A DNA stretch of 64,000 bases from Peromyscus leucopus. Taxonomy: Eukaryota > Chordata > Mammalia > Rodentia > Cricetidae. The notes beneath the pieces were generated by a model. The model was not told the origin of the DNA. It did no database searches and was given only the letters and a program-made list of their open reading frames with translations. The stretch covers positions 116,446,534-116,510,533 of the forward strand of contig NC_051083.1 of the NCBI RefSeq assembly GCF_004664715.2, read 5' to 3'. This document shows, one piece after another, positions 1-11,532 of the stretch. Both the position numbers and the translations under genes were made by a program. Position 1 is the stretch's first letter. Every line of letters begins with the position of its first letter.

Positions 1-332
1 TGTAGTTTTCAACATAACTCCCACAGAGGCCTGGCATGGCAACTTCATCACACAAGACTTCAGGCTGATGCTGAAGACCAAGTGTGGCCCTTGGAAGTGT
101 TCAGAAGACAAAAGTGTAGATAACTGAAGCATGAAATTGCTTTGAAATGATGAAACAAAAATGCATTTTTCATCCCAGTCAAATCTTCTGTGGAAATAGT
201 ACCAACGGGTTTATTTGATGCCCTTGAAATGTCATCTCCAGCTTTGTTTTTTACACCTTGGTCTCCTGTTCTACATGTCATGCTATAATGCAGCCCATGT
301 GCCTCTAAATCACTCACAAAGGACACATGTAT
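1..332. other. Unique intergenic DNA
   Basis: No recognisable repeat, exon or RNA gene is visible. Ordinary AT-rich sequence leads up to a trinucleotide microsatellite. Confidence 0.5.
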
Positions 333-377
<45 letters not shown>

Positions 378-378
378 A
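333..378. repeat. (ACT)n trinucleotide microsatellite
   Basis: About 15 uninterrupted ACT/CTA units are visible. Read on the minus strand they encode an artificial poly-valine run, which is not evidence of a protein. The purity suggests a polymorphic locus. Confidence 0.95.
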
Positions 379-785
379 TACATTTGCATGACAGCTTCTA
401 ACATGACCGTTTAAGCTGAAGGACAACCATACCTCCTACCAGCTCCCCAAAACCCACTATTCAAATAGCTATATCATAATGGAAGGCAACATTTAGGACA
501 GCTCCTAAGGAAGGGTTCATCGGCTCCCTGATGTAGAACAGTTTTGTTTTGTTTTTTGTTTTGTTTTTTTTAGTAGAGACCAGGATATTTAGTTTGCACC
601 CTATAATTATATGATTGTATGATTATTATGTTGTGTATATCCAGCTCAGGGAGTAACAGAGTTCAAGTTAGAACTGAAGAAAGGCCACTGTAGAGACTGC
701 ATTCATTCAATTCACAGATCTGTTGTTGATCAGTTATGTGGCTTTTGAGACAGACTGACAGTTATGCTCAAAGTTTATAACACCA
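379..785. other. Unique DNA with a (GTTTT)n-like T-rich tract
   Basis: Mostly unrecognised sequence. Positions 540-572 are a G-punctuated T run (GTTTT and GTTTTTT units), possibly a SINE or L1 tail remnant, but no SINE body adjoins it. A faint L2-like phrase near 700-745 is too degenerate to call. Confidence 0.4.
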
Positions 786-913
786 GAGATGAGAAAAGGA
801 ATCTCTTTGTGCCTCAGTTTTCTTATCTGTGTATTGGTTCAAAATATTTTCTACCTCATAAGTTTGTTCTTGGGATTAAATGAGACAGCATAAGGCACAC
901 ACTTAGAACAGTG
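786..913 (+). repeat. MIR SINE fragment
   Basis: The sequence follows the MIR 3' half in order: CTCAGTTTTCTTATCTG, then CTACCTCATAAG, then GGATTAAATGAGA and ACTTAGAACAGTG. These correspond to the MIR core phrases for 'cctcagtttcctcatctg' and 'aaatgagataatg'. It ends abruptly at the URR1 element, so the distal tail is missing or displaced. Confidence 0.75.
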
Positions 914-921
914 TTTTAAAC

Positions 922-1144
922 CAATGGTTTTCACCCTCCTAATGCTGTGACCCTGTAATACAGTTCCTCATGTTGTAGTGACCTCCAACCATAAAATTAT
1001 TTTCATTGCTACTTCATTACTGTAATTTTGCTACTGTTTTGAATCATACTGTAAATATCTGTCTTTTCTGATGGTCTTAAGCGACCCCTCTGAAAGGGTC
1101 ATTCGACACCCAGAGGGTCACAGACCACAGGTTGAGAACCACTG
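922..1144 (+). mobile_element. URR1-type hAT-Charlie DNA transposon (non-autonomous)
   Basis: This rodent-specific element of about 220 bp has degenerate hAT-type terminal inverted repeats. It starts CAATGGTTTTCACCCTCC and ends GGTTGAGAACCACTG. Internal landmarks match the family: CAGTTCCTCATGTTGTAGTG, CCATAAAATTATTTTCATTG and GCGACCCCTCTGAAAGGG. A degenerate 8-bp target duplication (TTTTAAA-like on both sides) is plausible. It carries no transposase and was mobilised in trans by an autonomous relative. Subfamily A or B is not resolved. Confidence 0.85.
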
Positions 1145-1152
1145 CTTTTAAT

Positions 1153-2402
1153 ATTTGCAGGAATCAACATTCTGTTTCTTAGCTATAAATTACAGGTTAA
1201 ATGTAATGATCTTCAGCCTTCCTCCAGCTCTGTCTCTATTCTAACTTACATGATGCATTGGACAGATGCTGAAGTTGAAACAATTTGTGGGAGAAATTCT
1301 CAGGACCAATATACTAGCTTTTCCAGTAAAATCCCGAAAATGTGCCATCACTAGGGAATGAATGATTCAGCTAAACATAAGTGTTCAAAATTGCTAAGGT
1401 TTCACACTTAGTATTTTCTTGGCAGCTGCCACCCATGCCTACCTTCTAGTCCCCCTCATCTTCCCACTTTAATCCTTGTTACTCTCTTCCATCTTCCAAA
1501 TTTTTTCTTCTTGATTTCTATAAAGTTATTACTCTTCTTGCCCCAGCTTCATGGATTGACATGTAGTTTCTACCTGGGCTCTTTCCTCAGCTTGGCCTGT
1601 CTCAGCTCCCAAGTATCTTCAGATCTGCTCTTGAACATCTCATTCTACAATAGGCCAGAGGCCCTAAAACAAGCAACTACAGAACATAGTTTATACTTTT
1701 CACAGCAGGGACCATGATTGAAATGATGCCCTATGAAGTACATTTTAATAAACAGAGGGTGTGTTTATCAATTCATCCTTCCATACATGTATTTATTCAG
1801 CCATTCAAGACATGTCTATTTAGTCATAAAACTAACTATATCAGATCTGGAATAATCACAGAAGACTCAGTATTTGGCTCTTTTCCCTGACGCTTGCAGA
1901 ATGATTCTTTGCAGCCAAGAATGAATCAAGAAAGTACACACTTAAAGTACTTGGTGCTAAAAGTAGCAGTTCTTTGGGTACTGAGGGCAGTAAAAGGGTG
2001 TCTGGAAGTGGGTAAAACTAAAAAGCTTCACATCGATTTTTAAAACGCTGTTAAAATTTTTGTTAACCACTCCAAAGAAAATGTAGTGGGAAGATATATC
2101 CATGTTCAAAAATATGGAATGGTGACTGTCACCAGTAATCATATGGCATTTTGTTATGAGACAGACCTTGATCCATTCTCAGATCATCTTTACCAAGATT
2201 AAATACATGATAGTTAATTTTTTTATGAGCAAGTAAGTATTTTTAGTTGAAATATAAAGACACATCGCTCTGGGGCATGGGCTTCTATCACATTGGTCAT
2301 AATTTTGGTTGCAATGTGATCTTCCTAGAAATGTATGATTATTGATGTTTCTAACAAAAACTAAGTGTATTCATTAATTATTATTAGAAAACACCACCTG
2401 AG
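1153..2402. other. Unique DNA with a possible degenerate L2 fragment
   Basis: No gene is recognised. Positions 1510-1715 are pyrimidine-rich and end in CACAGCAGGGACCATG, resembling the L2 3' phrase 'gagggcagggaccatg' on the plus strand. The match is weak (about 0.3 confidence). The remainder shows nothing recognisable. Confidence 0.35.
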
Positions 2403-2511
2403 CTGGTTAGGGTGGCTCATGCATGTAATTCCAGCATTTAAGAGGCTAAGGCTAGGGAATAACCATGAGTTTGGCTACATAGTGAGATTGTGCCTCAGGG
2501 GGAAAAAAACA
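2403..2511 (+). repeat. B1 SINE, degenerate and truncated
   Basis: This 7SL-derived SINE shows GGTGGCTCATGCATGTAATTCCAGCATTTA, then AGGCTAAGG and GGCTACATAGTGAGA (phrases split here), ending in a short A-rich tail. It lacks the middle GAGTTCGAGGCCAGCC part and is diverged, so it is an old copy. Confidence 0.75.
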
Positions 2512-3284
2512 GGAATTAGCACTCAGTTTACAAAGGGTATGTTCTATTTCAGACTTCAAAACAATATTTTCTTACTTTGGAGCAAATTCAAAGCTTGAAT
2601 TAATTTGGGGAGTATAGCATCCAAAACGTTTTTCTTTTCTTTTTTAACAAAATAAGTCCAAAGGGGGTCTAATGAATAACATGTACAACTCTGTTAGAAG
2701 TTCGTCATATTAAATGAGGGTTAAAAGAGTCTACTCCCTTTTCTTTTGAAAGTGACAATTTCCTATATGAAACATAAAAACTGATTTGTGGCAGCTGTTT
2801 TTATTAATAGAATTACTGCATTCTTGTAGATGACCAAATTCTAGGATTTTTTAGACCCACAAGGCAGAAACTTGATTGATGCCTTGGCAGCCCTGGGAAA
2901 ACAAGAGAATGGGAATAACAGTGTGAAAGGTGCAGTATAGCATCTACCCAAGCAGAAGGATCCAGTTGTGTGTGTAAGCACAGCTTTAGAGCAGGAGTTC
3001 TTTAGCCATCACATCGATTCTTGATTGGGTGTACTTTCTGGGTATTAGAACTAAACCAGAGAACTCCAAGTTAGGCTGAAAGAAACCTGGACGTCCTAAG
3101 ATATGGAGGGGGAAAAGGGTTAGGAGCCCATAGTTTGCTAGAATGCTAGTAATGTGTGGATCCCAAGTGTATCACAAAGTCAGCTAGAGGACATTTTTAT
3201 ATAATCGCTTATAGAACTGGATAAATTTAATTAATTTAAAATAAATTGAAACTAATGATCCATGCTGCAATTGTATATCCAGGT
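2512..3284. other. Unique intergenic DNA
   Basis: Nothing recognisable is seen beyond AT-rich background. Confidence 0.4.
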
Positions 3285-3840
3285 GTCTGGTTACAATTTA
3301 CTCACTTGAAGTATACAAGTCAAGATTTTTAGTACACTTTAGAGTAAATTTGTACAAACATTACTGTCATCAATTTAAGAACATTTCAAAAGCCCCCAAA
3401 GGAACTCCATAATGTCAGCTATTTTCTTCTAATATTCTTTGTTAACATCTTACAACCTTCAATCTTTCTCTATAAATTTTCCTATCTTGATACTTCATAT
3501 AAATGGAATCAAACACTTGGATCTAGCTTTAGTCACTGCAGTGTCTACATAACTCATCCATGTATTTCTATGTATTAGTATCTGTTTATCAATGAATAAT
3601 AATCTATTGCCTATACATGCCATATACACATGTATACTTACTCCACGGTGGAAAGAAGTTTGGGTTGTTTCTACCTTTGGGCTGCTTTGGGGGGTACAGA
3701 TGCTACGTTATCAACTAAGACTCAAAAGCAGGTCTGCAGTAACTTGGAGAGAATCCCTAGGAATGTTTCTGAGACACAGAGATTGCAATCCAAACCAACT
3801 TGTCTTTACCGTGCCAATTGCTATGCCAAATGGCAGTCTG
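3285..3840 (+). mobile_element. Ancient L1M LINE 3' UTR fragment
   Basis: The order of phrases is that of mammalian L1M 3' ends: TTTACTCACTTGAAGTATACAA, ATTTAAGAACATTTC, TTCATATAAATGGAATCAAACA (phrases broken for brevity), and TTTGGGTTGTTTCTACCTTTGGGCTG. Divergence is high, as expected for a pre-rodent insertion. Short open frames here (3592-3876) are chance. The last 100 bp are aligned only loosely. Confidence 0.75.
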
Positions 3841-3911
3841 ATAGGAAAAAATGATACAGCCTCTCCCTTCAGGTGAAAAAGTACTCAAAGGAAGACTACG
3901 AAGGCGTTTCT

Positions 3912-3985
3912 GGACTGAAGACATAGCTCAGTAGTAGAGCTACCACCTAGCATACATAAGGCCTTGGTTCAATCCCTGAACCACC
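3912..3985 (+). repeat. ID-family SINE (tRNA-Ala/BC1-related)
   Basis: The ID core is clear: ACATAGCTCAGTAGTAGAGC (A-box region), CCTAGCATACATAAGGCC, then GGTTCAATCCCTGA (B-box region). It is diverged and is a retroposed copy, not a functional tRNA or BC1 gene. Confidence 0.85.
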
Positions 3986-4837
3986 AAAGTGCTTTTCTCA
4001 GTTGCAGTTCCTATGTTCATCCTTCATCTTGGCTGGTCTGCCAGGGAGTTGGTCTGACATGCACACTCAGTTATGTAGGAATGTTGGCTTAACCTGGACT
4101 TCATACATTCTGTGATGTATGGTACCCCGAGTATAGTGTACAGATGCCAAATAAAAATGTTCACTATCTTACAATTAAACAGTTTGCACAGAAGTACTCT
4201 ATACATATCTGTGCTCCTAATAATGTGCCATGGGAGGAGCCCAAAAGAAAGCTAAGGAAAAGCAGTCTAAACCTAACTTGGTTCTTGTTAGGTTCTTCCT
4301 TTTGGAATTTCAACTACTTAATTAGAATCCTGGAATTGCATTTGATTCGTTCTTGACAAGACCATATGCGCCTGTTTGGCCAGATTCTAGTAAAATAGAT
4401 ATTCCGTGCCATGTTTCAGCATTCTGCCATTTGTAAAATTAGCAATTTCAGGGAAGCAAAAGGCTACTTACCGTTTTGCTGGATCAGCACCTCATTTGGT
4501 CTACTTGCCTCTGCTGTGAGTAGAATTAAAGAATGCACAAGTTTGTCTCTAGATAAATAAATTTGAATGTAAAACAGATGCAAAGCTGTGTCTTGAGAGA
4601 CAGGGTTGATTTAAATCTCAAACTAGCTCTCCTATCAAAAATGTAGCACTTGGGCTTGGATAAAAGCATCCTTCTGCTCTGGAAATGTGCTTTGAGAATG
4701 GAGACGCCTGTCCACCACCATGGAGGCCAGCACCAATTTTCTCTCTTTGAAAGGATAATGTCAATTACGTGAATTTCTATACTTAACTTTCTCATAATCA
4801 CTTCCGTTTATGTGGAGTGTGAAGAGTTTTAGAATAT
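3986..4837. other. Unique intergenic DNA
   Basis: No repeat family or coding signal is recognised. Open frames of 60-91 codons have no recognisable domains. Confidence 0.4.
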
Positions 4838-4975
4838 TTTCACATCCTTCCATTTAATTTTTACAAAAATCAGGTGATGACTAATGGTAAAGGATTATTC
4901 TAATGAATGGACAGATGCAGAGATCGCAGATAAATGACTTGTAACAGTCATAAACCTCAGATCTCAAGGGCTAGC
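4838..4975 (-). repeat. MIR SINE fragment
   Basis: Plus-strand text reads as reverse MIR: CATTTAATTTTTACAAAAATC (for 'catttaatcctcacaacaacc'), then GATTATTCTAATGAATGGACAGATGCAGAGA-like and AAATGACTTGTAACAGTCA (for 'aagtaacttgcccaaggtca'). It is old and diverged. Confidence 0.65.
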
Positions 4976-5619
4976 TGGAATGTCAATTCTTCTTACACTT
5001 AGTCCCTTTCACTGTCTTAATGTGTTGGGTCCATTTTAGGATTAGCATCCTGCCTGAGGAGGAATCTTATGTTCTTTAAGCCCACTTCTGGACTGAAGTC
5101 CTAATTTGATATTTCCTAAAATCTTATGGGCAGTAGAAGGAGGACAAAAGGAATTTGAACAAATTTAGGTAAACTTTATAGGGAAGACAAAAGGAATTAG
5201 CGAAACTGATGGACATAGAATTCTGTCTTCAAGATTTTTCCAGCCCTTCCCTGGCTTAGGTCACTGTTTCCTCCCACTGTATCAAGATTTTGAGAGAAGT
5301 GGACGATACATAGAATTTTCTGTTCAAAGTCAAACCTGTGGCTTGCCTGTCCTCAACTGAATTATTGGAGGCTGAAGTAATATGGACTGGCTGGAAGTCT
5401 CCCTGTAAGAGACCCATGTGTTCCCATTGACAGGGATGCTTAGCTGGATCTGTCTGACTGCACAGGATACATAGATACTGTGCTCAAAGCCTTTCCCAGG
5501 AGGCTTTCCTTGCTTGCTAGAATTTGCAAATAGTAGATATAAAGCAAGTATCTGACAGGCAAACTAATCCTCAATTAGGCCCAAGTTCTGTGTCTTCCTG
5601 CCTGTGCTACCTTTATCAA
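4976..5619. other. Unique intergenic DNA
   Basis: No recognisable feature is seen. Confidence 0.4.
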
Positions 5620-5735
5620 CGTACATGTGTCTGCTTTCCCACCAGTAGCATGGGGATGATATCCTCTGTCTCATAGCATCTGGGAGGATGGTAAGAGATG
5701 ATGCAAAGAAAGTCCTATACTACTTTCAATGTATT
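5620..5735 (+). repeat. MIR SINE fragment, weak
   Basis: CATGGGGATGATATCCTCTG, TCTCATAGCATCTGGGAGGA and AAGAGATGATGCAAAGAAAG follow the MIR 3' half ('aaaatggggataat', 'cctcatagggttgttg', 'aaatgagataatgcatgtaaag') in the right order. Confidence 0.5.
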
Positions 5736-8236
5736 CTCAAAGATTAATTATATTTATGAACACATAGGTTGAGATGACAGAAAGATTATTAGGGTCAAAT
5801 GTGAGGCAGTTCTGAGGGTCCTCTTGATGTCTCCCCTCTGCTGGGTGGAAATGGTTAGGTTAGGAATCTGTAAATCACATCTAACTTGTTTCAGTTCTCA
5901 TGAAAGCTCATTACCTATAAATGTTTCCCATCCCACCTAACAAACCCCTCCCACCACCTGGATGCCATTTCCTCCTCTTTTAATTTTTGCTACACTTGAT
6001 GGCATCATGACTGGATTCATTCTAAGTTCATTCATCTGGCCTAGGATTCATTCTAAGTTCCCACCATATGTTTTCAATGAAAAGGAATGGCTGTGTCCTG
6101 GCTGCACTGAAAATGGCAATCACACATGGACTGATAAATTTACAGGGAGGTTTTTTAAGGCGCTTTCACTTGTACTTCCAGTGCCCATCATGCAAAATGT
6201 AATGCTCAGGTTGGAACAGCAGTGTGGCTTTGAAATAAACAAAGGTCCATTCAGGGAACAGGCCTTAACTGAGACATCTTCAGAGGTGTCTGGCCAGATG
6301 GTTATTATTATAATCCACGGGAGTTCTGTGGCAAGTGGATCCCTGGGCTCTAACGAGTACTTTCTACCATTCCCCCCACTTGAAGGTACAGATACAGGCC
6401 CATCCATGAAGCAAAGGCAACAGAGCTGTTAAGGTCCATGAAAGGGACGAGAGATGCATGGATCTTGTGGAGCCAATTACTCCCTATTTTGTCAGCAGGA
6501 GAGAAAGCGCTGCCACACTTCCTTTAAAGAACAGAGAGCTTAATATAAAGAGCTAAAATGGTCGATAGGAAAGGAAAATTAGGGCAGAGGTGAAGGGATG
6601 GATTGATAAACACACTGTATTATATTCTTTGAGTGAGAAAAGGCTTGGGTAGCTCACCTGGCTGTCCATAGAAAATGGATTCTGGGAAAGTAAAGACACT
6701 CAGCCTGAAGGAAGGTATTGGGTTCAATTCAAGGGAATCAAACTAAGTCTAGTTCCAAGAAGTCTCTTCTTGAGTACTAAAACAACACAAAAATTCAATT
6801 AATCTGTCACATCTTACCCCATGATTGCAATAGGTACTTAATGCACAGAGAAAGTCACATAAGAGGTACATAAAACATGCTAAGCTCCAACCTAAGTCAC
6901 AAGGATGGAAGTCATAATGCCAAGTCCCTTGCAGTTCCAAGTCAGATGAAGGCTGAAGCCTTCAGACTGCCTTGCTACAGGGTGATTACCTTACCACCCT
7001 GTAAAAGTGCTTGCCAAGAACACCATCACTGTTGGAATTCTGGGCTCTTGCTCCTGTCTGAAACCTGACAAGGATAATGGAAATCCATTTAATACAAAAC
7101 TGTATAAAAGTCCATCCGTCATTTAGAGATTCTGAGTGTAATAGGAATTTAGACCTAATTCCTTCTCTCTACTGATCTTTGTGGAATGTGTATACTCGTG
7201 TGTGCATGTGTACATTAAGAGAAAGAGGAACTAATGGAAAGGGAGGCAAGTTATCATTATTACCCAGGGAAAAAAATGACCTGATCCATGGATTGAATTC
7301 CAATTGATTATCTAAAGGGAAAGACTCAGAATAGAGAGGCCACAAACCACAAAGAGTAAAGAAGTAGAGGAGGCAGCCTATTGACATGGGAAAAGCTACT
7401 TTCCCTTCAAAATGCTTCATACACTCCCCTTAATGCTTAATGTTCTTAGAAAGCATTGCCTAGGCATGTGTGGTGAAGGAATTAAGAAAGGAAACTATGG
7501 CGCAAAGCAATCTCTGTGAGTCGATACCAAGTGAGCTCCAGGAAGGCTACACAGAGAAACAAAAACCAACTACTATATACTGGAGTCAGGAACTTTAGCA
7601 TGATGTATGCAGCATTATAGGACAAATCCAAGATTCCACCAGCCTCAAAAAGGATATAAACATTAAGACTGAGACACCTACCTAACACCCAACTTACTGA
7701 CTTGGGAATTAAGGTCGGAAAGTAACAGGGACTTCCTAGGCTCTCAGTACAATTCTCACCATGGATCCTGTCTACACAATTCATTGCTTGTTTTACATTA
7801 GGCATGCTATCTCTTTATAAGTCATGGTTTGTAGCATTTTGCTTTTTTTTTCTTTCCTTTTATTTTGAAGGTACAGCTATTTGTGTACTGTGAATTCAGA
7901 CTTCACAGCATACTGATGTGTTCCTGTATTGTCCTGTCTGTGCCCCTTTTGTTTAGTGCCCTGGAAGCATCACCAAACTAACATTCATTTTAGAGAGAAA
8001 CATATCCAGTGAACTACAGAACATTTTTTTGAGTCAACATTATAGAAACTGATTGTTATTTAAAAGGCAACTGTTTAGCTTTTGGGTAACTTGAAGTCCA
8101 AAATGAACAGGCCTCCTACTCTTCTCATAGAGCTTTGACTATGCCCAAGCACCCACACTCCTCAAGCACTCAAGGACAGAATTGCTAGGACATAGCTGAG
8201 GTCTGCATATTTACCTGCTTCCTGCTTATCTCTCCT
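5736..8236. other. Long unique block without a gene
   Basis: This is about 2.5 kb with no confidently recognised repeat. It includes the longest open frame in the window (5962-6432, plus, 156 codons). Its translation shows no signal peptide, membrane segment or known domain, and it overlaps an open 95-codon minus frame. It is treated as chance. Confidence 0.45.
6013..6060 (+). repeat. Short tandem duplication, 31-bp period
   Basis: GGATTCATTCTAAGTTC occurs at 6013-6029 and again at 6044-6060, identical over 17 bp. This is a local duplication with the second copy incomplete. Confidence 0.85.
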
Positions 8237-8337
8237 AGCTGACTGTGAGCTCCTCAAGGGTGAGATTTCCCTCCAGAGCCTGGCAAGTGGCTTGACCTGG
8301 AGTAAGTGCTTAGTAAATGTTTGTTGAATAAATTATG
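8237..8337 (+). repeat. L2 LINE 3' end
   Basis: GACTGTGAGCTCCTCAAGGG, then AGTAAGTGCTTAGTAAATG and TTTGTTGAATAAATTATGA reproduce the L2 3' terminal phrases ('ctgtgagctccttgagggc', 'aataaatgtttgttgaatgaatga'). The end at the tandem-like tail is consistent with a 5'-truncated L2. Confidence 0.8.
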
Positions 8338-8804
8338 AGAGTAGCATCATTCCACTTAAAAAAGTTCCCTTAGGCACTAAACTAGGAGCTGTGTGTGCCC
8401 TTCATGTTAAAAATCTTTTGATTTTTCTTCAAGTGGACTATCAAAAAAAGTAAGGTGCCATGTTGAGTTTACCCAGTGAATGTGAACCTAGGTCAAGGGC
8501 AAAAAACTAAAGTACATCAGCATCATTAACAAAAAGTAAGTTTCAAGGGCTCAAGAATAATTGCAGAGAAATGGGTAGTGAATTTGGAATCAATGTTGTT
8601 GAAAATACTTATCTAACTGAAAATGTCCCTAATTAGACAGATGACATGCAATAGAATAAACCAGTGTTATCCCACAGGAGTCCCTAAATCTTGACACCTT
8701 TCACTAGAGACATTTTCAATGCCAGTGTGCCATGAAATATTGTGCCCCATTTCCCCTTATTGACTCCACTTCTACAACTACTGGTTTTGAGAACAGGATA
8801 TGGG
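8338..8804. other. Unique intergenic DNA
   Basis: No recognisable feature is seen. Confidence 0.4.
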
Positions 8805-8905
8805 CCACTTTCTTCATCTTCAGTATGGAGACAACATTTTTATGAACCACATGAGACTTCAGAGATGAGGAAATGAGATAATGTTTGAGATGCCCAGTAC
8901 AATCC
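8805..8905 (+). repeat. MIR SINE fragment, weak
   Basis: TCTTCAGTATGGAGACAAC and GATGAGGAAATGAGATAATG, followed by GAGATGCCCAGTACAAT, match MIR 3' phrases in the correct order. Confidence 0.5.
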
Positions 8906-10118
8906 AAAAGTTCACAATAGACACTATTTTCAACATCTCTTTAAATTCCATAGGGAAGACTGTTCTATTTACCTATTAAACCAAAAGAGCACTGTAAAGT
9001 TTAAGGTGTGGTATATGTGAAGGAGGACCAATTCCTCGAAATCTGAAAAGTTGCCTGACCTGTAGAGTGCTACAGAGTGCCTCATTCCTTTTTCCTCTGT
9101 TGTCTGCTGCTTCTCATGTTGAACTCAGCCCCACAGGCCACCTGCTACTCTTAGAGGCTCTAAATGGACTACAGAGGTCACGTCCCAATACCACAGAGAG
9201 AAATCCCCCCAAACACCTAAACATCACAGAAAGAAGGGCTTCACAAACTTGGGAGGTTTGTAATATTGTTCCTGACTACTGATTCTTGTTTCTAAGGGAT
9301 AATTCCCGTATTCCTTGACACAGGAGTTTGGTTTGCAGAACACATAGAAAGGTTTGGTATATAAACACATATTCTCCTGTTTTCTTGCTTAGCCACATTT
9401 AATTCTATTTTCTTTCCTTTGTGTTGGATCCATTTATATTCTTTTATTAGTTTCATAGCCCTGGAAATTGAATATTGATTATAAAACAAAGTATGCAAAA
9501 CTATTAACATTGAAGAGTTGGCAAGACATTAAACTTTCTATTTCTATAGCTGGAGCCTCCCAACCAGAAGTGTTTCAGGGCAAAATAGCTACCCATTTGC
9601 TCAACATGAGAACCAAGATTAAAATGGCCTTGATTTTACAGGATCCTTGCATGCTGCAGATCTCTGCTGTCCCAGAGAACTCCTGCTGTCAGCATTCCAG
9701 GGTATGGCAATATTAAGCTCACAGAATGATTCTGAACTTACTTGGAAATATTAAATGTATGCTCCTCAAAGGAATTGAAACAAAGGATGGCTGGAAGATG
9801 GTCTATGGTACCATCCTGGCAAGGAAAGAAGCCCATTGGTATTTTTCTTTCATTGATACCTAAGGGATCCAATTAAATATGTGGATTTTTAAATTGATAA
9901 CAAAAATGATCCATCAGATATAAATACAAGAAGAGCTGTTTTTCCTCTCTAGAGTTACTATTAATGCTAAGTTCTAAGATGGTTGGTAGGGATTTTATAG
10001 AGGCTTATGGGGTTTATAGATTTTAATTGGGACCTGTTTGGAAGAAAAATGATTAATATTGCTGGTATTAGAAAATATCTGCATAACGTACATTTAGAGA
10101 AACAAACTCACTGATTTT
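8906..10118. other. Unique intergenic DNA
   Basis: No repeat or exon is recognised. Open frames on either strand are below 85 codons and have no known motifs. Confidence 0.4.
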
Positions 10119-10136
10119 GTGTGTGTGTGTGTGTGT

Positions 10137-10190
<54 letters not shown>
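10119..10190. repeat. (GT)n dinucleotide microsatellite
   Basis: About 36 GT units are interrupted once by an A at about 10141. Both strands give artificial Cys/Val or Thr/His open frames through it. Alternating purine-pyrimidine sequence of this length can adopt Z-DNA. Confidence 0.97.
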
Positions 10191-10195
<5 letters not shown>

Positions 10196-11339
10196 TGGTG
10201 ATTGGGCTGAGTACAACTAGACACAATACTAGGGAAAACCACCATGAGTTGGCTCTATTTAATGGAAAACTCACTAAGAGGAAAAAAACAAAACCCCTGA
10301 ACTTGCAAAAGCAGTGAGAGTCATTTATGTAACGTGCTTATTGGCTTTCCCTAACATTCAGCATCCAGGTGGCCAATGACGATAACTTATCCCAACAGGC
10401 TTGTGTCACGATACCTTGACCATTGCTCACATTTCCCTCAGTGAGAAGGTCCTGTGTGCCTTTTCCTGGGTCTCAAGGTCTGTGATGTGTTTACACAGCA
10501 GGCTTGCTGCCTACTTTCTTGCTATCTTCACAGATGAAGACTGTGATGTAGTAGCTCTTTCCCAGGAAAACAAACCTTCCTTCCAAACAAACTTGAAGAT
10601 TGCCCCCCCCCAAAAAAAGGCCCATACTATCCAGATATCCATGGCTAAACTTTGTCAGGCCTAACAAGTATTTCAAAATCCAGCAGTAACAGGTAGAAAA
10701 CTCACTCTGGGGCATCTCTATACTAAAAGGAGAGCAGGAAATACAAGAAAGCTGCCTCCACTTCTGACATTTGTGTTATCAAAATATAAAACTGACCCTC
10801 TATGTTTTAGTCTAGTCTCATAAAAGTCTCAGTCTCAAAATAATGGCTTCAGATCTAAAATAGGATGGTCAGGACTAGAGCTACAGAAGGCCCAGCAAGT
10901 ACAGGAAAACAATCCAGAGGATGGAAAGGGACTTGAAGTCTCTCCATTCACCATGTCATCAAGCCACATTTGAAGACTCCCTGAATATGCTGCCTCATTA
11001 ATGGACAGCCCATGGCTAGTTCTGCTCTGTTACAAATGATCGGTTTCGTCTAGGCCTAATGCTCTCTACCAGGTTTGATAAGCTGCCAGCGTCTTTCTTT
11101 GGTTTTCCCACCGTTGGGTCCCCACTAGCTGAATCTTTCTGCACGTAAGTTTTTCTGGTGTCATTGGAGATATATCCTTTCTACCTAGTTTCATAATATA
11201 TATAGCTGTGCCACATCTGCAAGGTAATACCTAGTGGGCACACTCCCAAAGGAAATGGCCAACAGAAGTTTCCAGCTATGAAATAAAGAATATAAAATGG
11301 AATGTCAGACACATATGCATTCTTAGAACAGCCAGTTAG
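10191..11339. other. Unique intergenic DNA
   Basis: No recognisable element is seen. A C8A7 homopolymer pair near 10604-10618 is the only low-complexity spot. Confidence 0.4.
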
Positions 11340-11402
11340 CTGTTTCAGAGAAGTGACTCCCTGAGCCTCAGCTTCCCCATCTATAACATTCATATAAAAA
11401 TA
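11340..11402 (+). repeat. MIR SINE, left part (split by B1)
   Basis: TTTCAGAGAAGTGACTCCC, then TGAGCCTCAGCTTCCCCATC match 'aagttacttaacctctctgagcctcagtttcctcatctg' of MIR. The matching right part resumes after the intervening B1 at 11533. Confidence 0.75.
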
Positions 11403-11408
11403 GTAAGC

Positions 11409-11530
11409 CAAACCAGACACAGTGTCACACACCTATAATCCCAGAAGTCAGGAGGCTGCGTCAGAGGATCATGCATTCTAGAGCAGCCTGAACTACATCA
11501 TTAGACACTGTCTTCAACAACGATAACAAA
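11409..11530 (+). repeat. B1-like SINE inserted in a MIR
   Basis: CACACACCTATAATCCCAGA, GTCAGGAGGCTGCGTCAGAG, AGAGCAGCCTGAACTACAT and GACACTGTCTTCAA follow B1 order, then a short A-rich tail. It is diverged and probably an early B1 (PB1/B1F type). It lies inside the MIR whose halves flank it. Confidence 0.75.
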
Positions 11531-11532
11531 AG

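Noticed and set aside
60..404. 114-codon minus frame with a poly-valine run
   Set aside because: The run is a translation of the (ACT)n microsatellite, and the rest shows no motif.
3912..3985. tRNA-like A and B boxes (also at 28985, 39643 and 44866)
   Set aside because: These are ID SINE copies derived from tRNA-Ala/BC1, diverged and without an intact cloverleaf, so they are not tRNA genes.
5962..6432. 156-codon plus-strand open frame, the longest in the window
   Set aside because: No recognisable domain, signal peptide or repeat-derived protein is seen, an antisense frame is also open, and there is no splice or retrocopy evidence. Length alone is compatible with chance in 64 kb.
10068..10317. 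Two open frames with Thr-His or Cys-Val repeats
   Set aside because: They are readings of the (GT)n tract on the two strands.
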